DNA of 64,000 bases from Adiantum capillus-veneris (Eukaryota; Streptophyta; Polypodiopsida; Polypodiales; Pteridaceae): positions 152,613,293-152,677,292 of the forward strand of contig CM043958.1 of the NCBI GenBank assembly GCA_014529385.2, given 5' to 3'. The notes under the pieces are model-generated. The model made no database searches and was not told the origin of the DNA. It saw only the letters and a program-made list of their open reading frames with translations. The position numbers and the translations under genes are program-made. This document shows positions 20,090 through 29,879 of this stretch, piece by piece; the first letter of the stretch is position 1; each line of letters starts with the position of its first letter.

Positions 20090-20967
20090 TGTTTGGTGGA
20101 TACAGGCGTATGCACACCAAACCCTGTAAACACTCGATTTTTTGAAGAAATCCATGTGATTTAGCCTATGATGAGTTATAATTGTGATGAAATTAGACAA
20201 TACCCTCTCTACTTCTCCGAGTCTACACCCTTGTAAGAGGCCGGATGGCCATGGGAAAGCTCCCTTAACTTTTAAAGTCAAAACCCTTAGTTTGGAAAAG
20301 AGAATTATCATTAGCTTGAAGGTTTTGAAACGTGCACTGTGGGAGCCTGTTACTGCTACAAATTGTAATCTTCTCCTGGACTGGTAATCAAAATTCGTTT
20401 TTGAATAGCATATTGCGTTCCTTGTCTCTTGCTCTACAATCTAAGTGTAATCATTTTCAATTCTGTTGTGGTTCGCAACGCATTGTTTGTGAGCTAAATA
20501 CATTGATTTGGAGATAAAAGTGGTTATTTTTTTATGTTTTGACCATGGATAAGTTTTTCTATGCTTAAGGAGGACCTTTCCGAGTAGTTCTATTTCAGTT
20601 TTCTGCTTATTTTTTGTGATGGATCGTGATTTATGTACCTTTTCAGATGGTGACAAAACTTGGTAAGATTAAGCCCTTAAGTGTTGTGATACCTCTCCTA
20701 AAGTTTTGTTGCATTCTAGATTTGTTTGGTTGCCAAAAAGGCGTGATGACCTAGAGCAGTGACATTGGATGCATACTGATTGTTTAACTAACAAGTGGTT
20801 GATTTGCTTTTGTCATAGAATGAGTAGCCCTTTGAGTTCACTTTGGTGAGATTGACACTCTTATTAAGTCTCTGTGCCCCATGTCGGGTTGCTTCCTTGC
20901 ATATTGACATTATGTTAGTACAAAAGAGCTATGCTGCAGTCGTTCGTCTCGCGACGACCCGCTAACA
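20090..20967 (+). mobile_element. 3' LTR of element 1
   Basis: Begins TGTTTGGTGGATACAGGCG and ends CGACGACCCGCTAACA, 878 bp with TG...CA ends. The base after the end starts CCCTCATGTAGTGCC, a text found unbroken inside another LTR-A copy at 45858. The right boundary is therefore exact to within a base or two. The partner 5' LTR is not in the window. Confidence 0.75.
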
Positions 20968-21189
20968 CCCTCATGTAGTGCCTAAAGTCTATTGGTTGAC
21001 CTTTAAAGGGGTCCAATGAGAATTTAGTTTATTTAAATAATTATCTAAGCATTATCAAGCCCGCTCTCTCAAAGGGGTAAGGAGGACACTTGTCCAAATG
21101 CTACCATTGTTGCTTGATACGCACTAAGCATGTGATTGGCTAGGCTTGCAGGGGTCCAATCAAATTCAAAAATGAGCTCCAAGGAGGGT

Positions 21190-21285
<96 letters not shown>

Positions 21286-21965
21286 TCACACTCACATGCT
21301 CTGATTCTCACTTTGTGAAAGTCGTCTCCTTATCCAAGCTTGAGAAGTTGAGAGCCTACACCAACAACTCTTGGCTATGGAATGAAAATCCAACCAAGAG
21401 CCATGCTTCAATGCTATGTTAGCCATCTTCTTCATCTCCATTAATATGCTACTATGCTATGTTAAGCTCTAAGAGTAATGGTATGAGAGGAAACTATTTA
21501 TTTCTCATAAGCATACTTCTTCTTCCTCTTCTCTACCCTCATTTCCTACTAGCTATCTCCACCTTTGAAGGTGTTTGAAGTCTTGAGACTAAGGTTGGGG
21601 ACAAGTTAATGCTTTCATTTAGCTAAGTTACGGGCATAATTGTGGTGCATGAAGCTCTCTATCTTCATTGCATCATCAAGGTCTCAAGGAACACAAAGCT
21701 TGTATTGTACCAAGTCTCTTCTTGATGGGAGAAGCCTTTTGGAGGGGGGACCGGCTCCACATAAATCCGATCCTCAACAGCTGTCAAGTTCTCTAGCTAT
21801 CTCTCTTGCAAAGTATCTTCCATGCCAAATTGATTAAGTATAATGGTTATGTTACTACCTCTAATAAAGTTCACCCTCTATTTTCTCAAAGTATTATCAT
21901 AAAAATGCTCACTACAATTTTCTTGATTCCGCTATTCTCAATGTTCATAGTCCATTTCCAGTACA
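20968..21965 (+). mobile_element. 5' LTR of element 2 (LTR-A), first ~520 bases missing
   Basis: Collinear with the solo LTR at 6125-7693. Shared blocks include 'ggtccaatgagaatttagtt', 'cctacaccaacaact' and 'gccttttggaggggggaccg'. It ends TTTCCAGTACA, followed after one base by the primer-binding site. The compound CT/CA microsatellite at 21193-21281 lies within it. Confidence 0.85.
21193..21281. repeat. Compound (CT)n(CA)n microsatellite inside the element 2 LTR
   Basis: CT tract followed by CA tract, 89 bases. The solo LTR has only a short CA tract at the matching position (near 6990). Confidence 0.95.
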
Positions 21966-21966
21966 T

Positions 21967-21978
21967 TGGTATGAGAGC
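21967..21978 (+). promoter_or_regulatory. Primer-binding site of element 2
   Basis: TGGTATGAGAGC, one mismatch from TGGTATCAGAGC, which is complementary to the 3' end of initiator methionine tRNA. It starts one base after the LTR end, the normal spacing. Confidence 0.85.
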
Positions 21979-22372
21979 TATTGGCTTCTCTTTTCTTGCT
22001 CATGAAGAGAGGTCCTTAAGTTATCCATGAAAGGTTGTACTTGCTCATTGCAAGAGGGTAAGTGGGACAGGGATCTATTATCTTGGTTGAAAAGGACTCA
22101 ATTCGAGGTACACCGCTGGGAGCTATAGAATTAATAATGGAGTCTCTCGGTGCTTGCCTTTGGATTAACCATTATTGAGCTACTAGTAAGCTTGACAGGA
22201 ACCATAAATCAACCGGGCAATGTTAGACCCTCTCCACTACTCTTTGCAATCAACAGTCTCTAAACCACGGGTGTGGCTTCTTGAGAGCTCATTTTCAAAG
22301 GTAAAGAAGAGTAGCAACTAAGGTTTTTGAGGGTACCAAAGCACAAAGTACCATATACATAAGTTTAATTAG

Positions 22373-23645
22373 CATGGTTGAAAATAATCAAGAGAGTAGA
22401 ATGAACTTTTCACATGCAGGTGCTACTGATTTTTGTGAACTATCTTGTTACTAGGTTGCAACAAGCTATGGGCAACCCTGCCTTGCAAGCCAAAGTTACC
22501 CCCAACAACTTCGTGCTTATAGGATTTTGCACCTCTCCAAGAAGAGAGAGAGCTTAGAAAGCCTCTTGTTGAGACTTCCAAAAGAAGAATCTCTCCGATA
22601 AGAGAAGAGGAGGAATCCAGCCAATGAGAAAGAAGTACATCTACGAATTCCTCTGAAGATATGTACGAAGACGGTGGTCTCGACGATCCCCAAATCCTCC
22701 CAAGAGAAAAGATCATCCTATAGTCCTTCTCCTCATCATACCAAAAGGTAAGAGAGGAAACAAATGAAGAAAGAGGTCACTCTCTTCTCCTTCTTCTTCA
22801 CCATCCTCCTCTTTCAATGAAAGTAGCGGTTATTCTCCTAGAGAACAAGAGGAGAGGACATCGCAAATCCTACCATTCTTGGAAAAGGTCCCAAAAGCTT
22901 AAGAAGCTCAAAGAACGAGAAAAGAGTATCTCTTTTCTCACCTATGATGGCACCTTTGGTGCTACTGACAAAGTATTGGCCTTCGTGGCAACAGCGAAGC
23001 TCCAAAGACATGGAAAACTCTACGAGTTTCCATCATGAAGCAATTTCTTGCAAGCGACGCCAAAGATAAAGTGCTCATCGAATGGTGGAGTTTGAAGTTA
23101 CTTTCCCACAAGTCTATCCACAAATATGTAGACAAGTTTTGGGATTTACATCTCAAAGCTACAGTCTTTCAAAAGATAGACTTCACTAAGAAACAACAAC
23201 AATTTTGTGCGGGATTACTTGAAGAAATGGTTGAGCATGTCAACTCCCAACGGTCTGGTTCTATCACCGAAGTCATCCACCACACTATGGTTGCATCTCG
23301 TGTATAAATTTCCAACAAGGATCTAAAAGTAATGCCAAGCCCATGGAAAACAAAGATTGAAATGATGCAAAGGGAAAGAACAATGCTCAAAGTTCTTCCC
23401 AAGGCAATTCTAACAACAACAGCAACAAGACCAAGGAAAAAGGAGCTTACAAAGGTAAAAACAAACTCTCTCCTAAAAAGCTAGAGGCTTTTTGTAAAGA
23501 TCACAAATGCTTTAAGTGTGGGAAGCAAAGACATGGTTATCGTTCTTGCCCCAAAAGAAATGCCCGCAATGAGACTCTTAGAGCTTCCATGATCGAAGCT
23601 CCAAAAGAGGATTCTCATTGCAAAGGATCATCCCTTTCATATGCT
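22373..23645 (+). pseudogene. gag of element 2, capsid region with deletion, one CCHC knuckle
   Basis: A possible start at 22373 gives 'MVENNQESRMNFSHAG', then a stop. The capsid part is seen at 22817-23038 ('SFLTYDGTFGATDKVLAFV') and 23035-23307 ('MKQFLASDAKDKVL', 'YVDKFWDLHLKATV'). Between 'VLAFV' and 'RHGKLYEF' about 45 residues present in the minus-strand copy (56691-56845) are missing. The knuckle C-x2-C-x4-H-x4-C ('CFKCGKQRHGYRSC') is at 23508-23549. Stops and frameshifts inactivate it. Confidence 0.85.
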
Positions 23646-23840
23646 TGGGGGAGGTGAGGGATCATGATGCCTTCATCCTATTTGATCTTGGCTCTACTCA
23701 AAACTTCATATCAACGAAGTTAGCCACAAAGTTGGGCATATAAGCTTTCAAGATGGGAGATATTGTAACTGCCAATGGGGCTTTCAAAGGACAGCAAGCC
23801 TCCATTACTCCCTTGATTTGGGAAGTTGATCTCCATCGAT
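23646..23840 (+). pseudogene. Protease N-terminal part of element 2
   Basis: 'VRDHDAFILFDLGSTQNFIS' has D-L-G-S-T (Asp codon at 23684) in the place of the usual D-S/T-G-S/A-T. 'NGAFKGQQASITPL' follows after a stop at 23741. The minus-strand relative reads D-P-G-S-T here, so this family seems to vary the residue after Asp. Similarity to the relative stops at about 23822, before the insertion point of element 3. Confidence 0.75.
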
Positions 23841-23955
23841 GAAGAACAATTGAAGAGTGGCGTGCCTTTGGTGGTGGGGTCTATGGGATACAATCTTCCA
23901 TCTATCCATAAGTCAACGTGCTTTTTTCCCTCTGGTAGGAGGAGGAGTATCAGAC

Positions 23956-24760
23956 TGTAAGGATATGCGTCCTACGGGCAAAGCCATCGGCACGACCGAA
24001 CAATGTGGCTATAAGATAGCATGATTGGGTGGAGATTAACACACGCATTACCACTGTCCTTTCACTGGTATCCGTGCTATTCTTGGGGAAGGGGAAAAGC
24101 GGGTTGCATGTGCATGCGACGTGCTGTTTCTCTCCCAAGATTTGCAGACAGGACAACGACGTCCCCATTGTGCAGCAAAAAGAAGACAGGTGCAGCATGC
24201 AAAGGCAGATAGCGGTGGCCTTCATCACTCCATAGCGGGAGACCTAGGCGCCCGGGCTACCAAAGCAAACTCGATCGGCAACTCTACAGCACCGAGACTC
24301 CGTTGGCGCTATTGGTTGCGCACGTAGGAAGACCCTCTAAACCCTTGCATGAAGGAAGGTTGAACCCACCCCATGAGGGTAAGAGGCCAACACTCTACCA
24401 CCCAAGCTATTGAGCCTTGTTGTGTTGACAAGAAAGCTAGAAGGAAAAGGAAAGCTTCAAACTTCAAGGAAGTAGTTTCACCCTTCCTTTTCACTTCTTG
24501 GAGGAAGGCAAGTTTTCCTCCAAAATTCATTTTTCTTCAAGGAGGAAGCTTCACATGAAGAAAGCCTTCACAAAAACAACGAGTTTTTGTGAAAAATCAA
24601 CAAAGGTGTTCTTACGACGAACGACACGTAAAGTGCTATAATTTTTGCAAGGCGAGGTTCATATGCAACGCAAATGGCCAAGCATAAGAAACACAAAGAC
24701 TTCAAGCTTTACAACGTACAAGTTGACGTTTTTTTTTCTCTCTTTACATTAGTGTGTGTT
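23956..24760 (+). mobile_element. 5' LTR and leader of element 3
   Basis: The first ~135 bases match the 3' LTR start at 29153 with scattered differences and a ~16-base deletion before 'GGCTATAAGATAGCA'. The LTR's right end and the primer-binding site cannot be placed with confidence; the gag ATG is at 24764. A tRNA-like stretch lies on the minus strand within this region. Confidence 0.6.
24345..24415 (-). ncRNA. tRNA-Lys-like or SINE-like relic (A-box and B-box order)
   Basis: On the minus strand 'TAGCTTGGGTGGTAGAG' (24393-24409) resembles the tRNA D-arm/A box. It is followed by 'GGCCTCTTACCCTCATGG', similar to a tRNA-Lys(CUU) anticodon arm, and then 'GGGTTCAACC' (about 24358-24369), a B box. 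The acceptor stem does not pair, so this is not a working tRNA gene. It could be a tRNA-derived SINE head or a chance relic. Confidence 0.35.
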
Positions 24761-24763
24761 TAC

Positions 24764-25510
24764 CATGGCCAGTAAGAATATCCCACCTACACACACTTTT
24801 GATTTTAAGCACGTACATCAAAATCAGGGCACCACGGGTGCTGCCGGCACTAATATGCATGACAAAATGATAATCTACGAGATCATGGCCTTGTAAATAT
24901 GGTTGCTTTCAAGACTTTGGAAAATCGCCAAAGTGCACTTGAACGCAATCTCTCTGCACTCAATGCAAATGTTACAAATCTTATTGAGCTACTTGTGAAA
25001 TTTATGAATTCACAGACGGCTCAAGGAGCCACAAGTAGCACGGTTCAAGGAAACCAAGCTCACATGACTCAAGGAGTCCAAGAGACAACTGCTTCAGAAG
25101 ATGCAAAAGGTAGCAATGCATTGCTTAAATATATCACCATTCCTGAGTTTCACACGGAAAAGCGTGATCGCAACAAGGATGTGGTCAATACGTTCTGACA
25201 CAAATGGAGACACACCCCGGATATAAAGACGGTTGTGGAAATAATTCTATCTCTTAAAGGCAAGGCCTATAGGTGATGGATGACATTTCCAAGTGTGTCT
25301 CTCAGCACTGCTGATTTTGAGCGTGCAAAGAAACACTATTTGCGTTTCAAATGTCTTTCGGACCAAAATTGTCCTCTTTTGCAAGGCAAAGAAAAGGCCA
25401 TGCACACGGTGCAACACCTCACATTAGATTCATCTCCTAAATATTGTGTTGTAGAGGTTCTTCATATGGAAGAAAAGCACAAGTGTTGTGTGCCTGCTTC
25501 AATGTGGTAG
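24764..25510 (+). pseudogene. gag of element 3
   Basis: ATG at 24764 ('MASKNIPPTHTFDFKHVHQN'), then a frame change and an open frame 24899-25198 with 'TLENRQSALERNLSALNANV' (coiled coil) and 'YITIPEFHTEKRDRNKDV', the usual start of a Ty3 capsid. The following 25199-25510 gives 'SLSTADFERAKKHYLRF'. No zinc knuckle was found; it may be lost, as some chromovirus copies lack it. Confidence 0.65.
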
Positions 25511-25514
25511 CCCA

Positions 25515-26244
25515 CCTTTGGCCCCCATGATTTGATTCGCATGCATGGCACTATTAACGGACAATGTGTTCATATTTTAGTAGATGATGGTGTAGCTCAT
25601 AACTTGCTAAACTATACGCTAGTCAAGAAATGAAGCTTACTTAGACTCCCTGCTCCCACAAGTATGTGGTAGAGCAGATGTCTGGGAATGATAAAGAAGT
25701 ATGGGACATGGTAGTTCAAGGGGTTGAGCTTATTGTTCAAGATCATATGATGACCCTTGACTTTCAAGTTATGAACATGGATCGTGCTGATGTAGTTTTA
25801 GGACGGGAGCGGTTGCATGGTTTTGAAAACACATTGCACACTAGTTATGAACACAACTCCTTATCCTTTATGGCCAATGGTAAATATATGCTTTTGCTTA
25901 GTGAGAAAAATATACCATTTGCGCCTCTTATATGTACAACCAAGCTTTCTATTTTACAGAAATCAGATTTAATAGATGAAGTCTTTTTGTGTTACTGCTT
26001 GTTTCCAAGTCTTGTGAATTCTCAAGAGCACAGTGCTGTGAATTCTAGTAATGGTATGCAAAGTGCAATGAATTCTAATGATAAGCAAAGTGTTAACAAT
26101 CCTAAAGAGCAAAGTGCTCTCAATTTTAATTCTATTAAGCAACGTACAACTGTTGTAAAACAAACATTACACGAATTCCAAGATTCTCCATCCCAGCATA
26201 ACTCTAGTTTACTTTTGGAAATCCTTTTGCACAGCAAAAGCTAA
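25515..26244 (+). pseudogene. Protease of element 3
   Basis: 'INGQCVHILVDDGVAHNLLN' (about 25555-25615) has V-D-D-G where retropepsins have D-S/T/G-G. After frame changes 25666-26244 is open and gives 'VVQGVELIVQDHMMTLDFQV' and 'MDRADVVLGRERLHGF', the C-terminal half of the protease. A low-complexity Asn/Ser/Gln-rich segment ('NSSNGMQSAMNSNDKQS') leads to RT. Confidence 0.7.
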
Positions 26245-26940
26245 CTCACTTACTCACAAAGTATAGTGATGTATTCTCAAGTGATTTACCGTTGGGTTTA
26301 TCCCCTACACGTGATGTGCAACATGGCATAGATGCCATGCCAGGCACTAAACCGGTGAGTAATCCACAATATCGTATGAGTGCTAAAGAAGCCAAGGAAG
26401 TTGAGAGCCAGTTGGTTGACTTCCTTGCCCGTGGTTTCATTAGACCTAGCACTTATCCTTGGGCATCATCAATTCTATTGGTAAAAAAGAAAGATGGTAC
26501 TATGCGCATGTGCGTTGATTATTGCGGATTAAACGACATAACCATCAAGACAAGTATTTTCTGCCTCGAGTGGTGAGTTGTTTGATCAAATCCATGGGGC
26601 AAGATACTATACAAAGATAGATCTTCATTTAGGATACCACCAGATGCATATCCGTTTGCAAGATATCTCTAAAACTGCCTTTAGAACACGGTTCGGACAT
26701 TTTGAATTTTTGGTTATGACTTTTGGTTTAACCAATGCTCCAACTACATTTATGACACTCATGGATAGTGTCTTACATCCCTATCTTGAAAAATTTGTTG
26801 TGGTTTTCCTTGATGACATTCTCATTTATAGTAAGACTGAAGATGAACACATAGAGCACTTATGATTAGTGTTTGAATAGCTACGAACTCACGCTCTGTA
26901 TGCTAAGCAAAGAAGGTGCGTTTTCTTTAAAGCAGAGATA
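26245..26940 (+). pseudogene. Reverse transcriptase of element 3
   Basis: '[20 protein letters not shown]' and '[20 protein letters not shown]' (fingers) are followed by 'DYCGLN'. After a frameshift near 26570 come '[16 protein letters not shown]', '[15 protein letters not shown]' and the catalytic F-L-D-D in '[13 protein letters not shown]' (about 26795-26830). Catalytic Asp residues are kept. Stops at about 26575 and 26865 disable it. Confidence 0.92.
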
Positions 26941-27053
26941 CATTATCTCGGTCATGTGATCTCTTATTTTGGCATCAAGATGGACACTGACAAGCTGCCA
27001 TTCTTCGATGGCCACATCCCAACACGGTTGAGGAGCTTCAAATATTCTAGGGC

Positions 27054-27600
27054 ATGGCTGGATTTTATCAACACTATATCCGTGATTATGCCAAAATTTT
27101 TGTTTCTATGACGGATCAACTTAAAGCAAAAGGTAAGACATTTTCTTGGGAAGAAGCCCAAAAACGCAATTTTGAACAACTCAAGGTAGTTGTAGCCACT
27201 GCTCCCATCCTAGCAATCAATGACCCACTTAAGCCGTTTGTGGTAGAGACTGATGCTAGTGATAAAGTAATTGGTGCGGTACTTCTCCAGGAGGGAAGAC
27301 CTATAGCCTTTGAAAGTAAAAAGTTAGATAGAGCTCAACAGAATTATTATGTCTATGGGAGAGATCTCTATGCCATAATTCACGCTTTACGAATGTGGCG
27401 ACACTATTTATATGGTGCTGAGTTTGAAGTAGGTTTTGACCATGAGAGTATAAAATTCTACTCAAATGGACTTGAAGGGTCGTAAAGCTAGATGGGAAAA
27501 AATCCTTCAAGATTATGATAGTAAGCTACGATATCACAAGGGGCGATATAATGTAGTAGTGGATGCACTAAGTCGGATGCCTCAGATTAATTCACTTGCT
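27054..27600 (+). pseudogene. RNase H of element 3
   Basis: 'MAGFYQHYIRDYAKIF' is the connection segment. 'PFVVETDASDKVIGAVLLQ' carries the first catalytic Asp, 'YGRDLYAIIHALRMWRHYL' the second block (Asp in place of the usual Glu), and 'YHKGRYNVVVDALSR' the end of the domain. The block 27466-27600 is in a different frame. Confidence 0.88.
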
Positions 27601-27726
27601 TTCACGAAAATAAAGAGTAAATTTTTGGAGTCATTACGTGGCAAATGTGCACAAGATCAATCATATACTAAAGTGTGGAGTGCACTTTTAAAAAGGGATC
27701 CCTCACACTCACATGTCTTTGTATAG

Positions 27727-28990
27727 CCAGATCAACATGTCTCTGCACACGCAGATAAAAACTCCAACACACAGAGCTCCATCCCTACTCAAGAACAGCT
27801 TAAGCGATGGAAGAATTTTTTCATTGATGATGGCTACTTACTCTACAAGGGTAGAGTATGTGTGGCAAAGGACTCAGTCACTAGGCGCGAAATCTTATTT
27901 GAGTGTCATGATAGTCTAAGTGTTGGTCATCTAGGTATTCATAAGAAGTATGCCTTAGTTCGACGGTAATTTTATTGGCCATGCTTACATCATGATGTTC
28001 AAGAGTACGTACTAAACTACCAACAATGCCAAGTAAATAAGGTAGAGTGCCTCAAGGTAGGTGGCCTTTTACATCCTTTAGAGATTCCACAAGGTAAGTG
28101 GGAGAGTATCTCTATGGACTTTGTAGTAGGACTACCTACTACAAATCGTGGCCATGATGCCATATGGGTAATTGTAGACCGTCTAACATTGGGTCGGTTC
28201 ATTCCCACTAAGACTATGGTTAAGACACCAAAATTAGCACAGCTATTTGTAGAACATATATATAGACTCTACGGTCTTCCAGCTAGTATCATTAGTGACA
28301 AAGATAAAAAGTTCGATAATCACTTATGGAGAGTTGTGTTTCAAAAGTTGGAAACTAAACTTGATCTAAGTACGGTTGATCATCCAGAAACAGATGGTCG
28401 AACCGAAAGAGTTAATCAAGTGCTAGAAGATAAGCTAGGAGCATACGTTAGCAAGAACCAAACCAATTGGAAAGACTATTTACTTATATTGAAATTTTCT
28501 TATAGTAGTCCATTTATGCTTGTATATGCCTAGATCACCCGTTACAGTGGGGTTGGTTAAGGAGAAGATACAACAAGCGAAGGATTTTCTCCAAGACCAT
28601 TTTCACATGCTTCAAGTTGCTTGACAGAATGTTAAGCAAGCTTAAGATCAATATAAAAAGTACGCAGATGACCATCGTTGTCTTGCTACTTTCGAAGAAG
28701 GAGACAAGGTTTTCCTCAAGATTTTGGAGCATTGAGAAATTCTGAAGACGGGAAAAGTTGCTAAACTTTCACCACGCTATTGTGGACCGTTTACCATTCT
28801 AAAACGTATAGGTCAAGTGGCCTATAAGTTAGCTCTTCTAGAGCACTCACGAGTTCATCCTACTTTTCATGTTAGCCGTTTACGAAAACAGCTAGGACAG
28901 AATGATAATGTCATTGACACAGGTGTGTTAGTTGACCTTATCGAACCGCCAAGCATCCCTCGTGAGCCCGAAATGATTTTGGATTCTCAT
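27727..28990 (+). pseudogene. Integrase of element 3
   Basis: Zinc-binding part: 'HDSLSVGHLGIHKKY' with both His, then 'NYQQCQ' where the first Cys of C-x2-C is replaced by Tyr (about 28018). Core: Asp in 'SMDFVVGLP' (about 28117), Asp in 'IISDKDKKF' and Glu in 'DGRTERVNQ' are all present, and 28114-28533 is one open frame. The C-terminal part 'LSPRYCGPFTILKRIGQVAY' and 'HPTFHVSRLRKQ' (28760-28880) is the GPY/F domain. Frameshifts at about 28530 and 28630 break it. Confidence 0.92.
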
Positions 28991-29004
28991 GAGCTTTGCA
29001 CTAG

Positions 29005-29119
29005 AGACATCATGTCAGACAGCAGGTGTTGGTAAAATGGCTAGATAGACCTGAAGAAGGTTCTACATGGGAGAATGTCTCCACACTTAAGAAACGTTTT
29101 CCTACGTTCATTTTTTAGG
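29005..29119 (+). pseudogene. Chromodomain at the end of element 3 integrase
   Basis: The frame from 29005 reads 'QVLVKWLDRPEEGSTWENVS' and ends 'KKRFPTFIF' before a TAG at 29117. This is the C-terminal chromodomain of chromoviruses, where 'VLVKWxGxxxxxxTWE' and '-FP-F' are typical. Two of the three aromatic cage positions (W in KW, W in TWE) are visible. In the family it directs insertion to marked chromatin. Confidence 0.85.
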
Positions 29120-29134
29120 ACGAAAACGATTCTC

Positions 29135-29152
29135 AAAGGGGGGGGGGGGTAA
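29135..29152 (+). promoter_or_regulatory. Polypurine tract of element 3
   Basis: AAAG followed by a run of about 12 G directly precedes the LTR start TGTAAGG at 29153. Confidence 0.8.
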
Positions 29153-29290
29153 TGTAAGGACATGGGTCCTACAAGCAGGGCCACTGGCACGGCCGGACAG
29201 TGTGTACGCTAGGGGGAGGCTATAAGATAGCACAATTGGGTGGAGACTAGCACACACATTACCACCGCCCTTTCATAGGCACCCTATTTC
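29153..29290 (+). mobile_element. 3' LTR of element 3, truncated
   Basis: Matches 23956-24080 over its length, including 'GGCTATAAGATAGCA' and 'TTGGGTGGAGA'. It departs from the 5' LTR after 'CACCCTATTTC'. Confidence 0.75.
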
Positions 29291-29879
29291 TTTTTTGAAG
29301 AGGGAAATATTCATCTTCCAACTCGACATGGAGATGATGGATACATCTCCTGGTAAGATTCATGGCTGTAATATCAAGGTCAAAGCTTGGATATGGTGAA
29401 AAGAAAGATGCTTGATAGAAATGAGTAGGGGAGAATTTGAAATTTGGGCCAAAAGAGAAAAGTAGTGCTTTGGGAGGGAGAATTATTAAAAAAGAGATTT
29501 GAAAGCGACACTTCATGTAGGGTCCTAAAAAGTGACATCTTGTGCAATGGTAAAAAGGTGAAGGTTTTCTCCAAATTTTGGGATTCAAAATTTATTGCCT
29601 ACAAAAATGAACTCTTTCTACCATTTCTTGTAGGGTAAAAAGATGAATTCAAACTTCCCCCAATGTGAATGGAGCTCTCTACATCAAGCGTTGAAACTTT
29701 TTGTTGCATTGTATTGTGATAAAAATGAAAGTATGTTGGTAAAGTAGAAAGGTGGATGGTTAGTTGGCCATGTCCAACTCAAACACAAAGGCCCTTTGCC
29801 GAACAATCGTCCACTTAAAGGCCAATGTGCTCTTAAGTGAGCTATGGACATATATAGAAGGTGGATCTCTATCTAATGC
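29291..29879. other. Unassigned stretch between element 3 and copia relic
   Basis: Short frames on both strands, none with a domain I recognise. It may hold the degraded 3' LTR of the copia relic that follows on the minus strand. I see no gene here. Confidence 0.5.

Larger units (their letters stand above)
7890..20967 (+). mobile_element. Element 1: 5'-truncated giant Ty3/gypsy retrotransposon
   Basis: A single decayed element is inferred from the order gag knuckles, protease, RT, RNase H, integrase, second protease-like domain, non-coding stretch, 3' ORF, polypurine tract and 3' LTR (20090-20967). The 5' LTR and start of gag are absent: the left edge joins unit A copy 3 at about 7889. The right edge lies inside an LTR-A copy, about 520 bases into that LTR, so element 1 inserted into the LTR of element 2. 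The left part of that LTR has been lost, which implies a deletion or recombination at the left edge. A polypurine-like tract at 14663-14680 leaves open that two elements are joined here. Confidence 0.65.
20968..23955 (+). mobile_element. Element 2: Ty3/gypsy retrotransposon (LTR-A family), broken at both ends
   Basis: Contains the last ~1 kb of a 5' LTR, a primer-binding site, gag with a CCHC knuckle and the start of protease. The left edge is cut by element 1 and the right edge by the insertion of element 3 at 23956. The rest of pol is not found to the right of element 3. A minus-strand relative with gag and protease lies at 55686-56845. Confidence 0.8.
23956..29290 (+). mobile_element. Element 3: Ty3/gypsy chromovirus nested in element 2
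   Basis: Bounded on the left by TGTAAGGATATGCG (23956), and its 3' LTR starts with the matching TGTAAGGACATGGG (29153). Inside, in order: gag, protease, RT, RNase H, integrase and a chromodomain, then a polypurine tract. The 3' LTR is cut off after about 138 bases, so no target-site duplication can be read. Confidence 0.85.

Noticed and set aside
24121-24327. Frames in the element 3 5' LTR (also 24029-24235)
   Set aside because: They lie in LTR sequence with no domain and are not shared by the 3' LTR.
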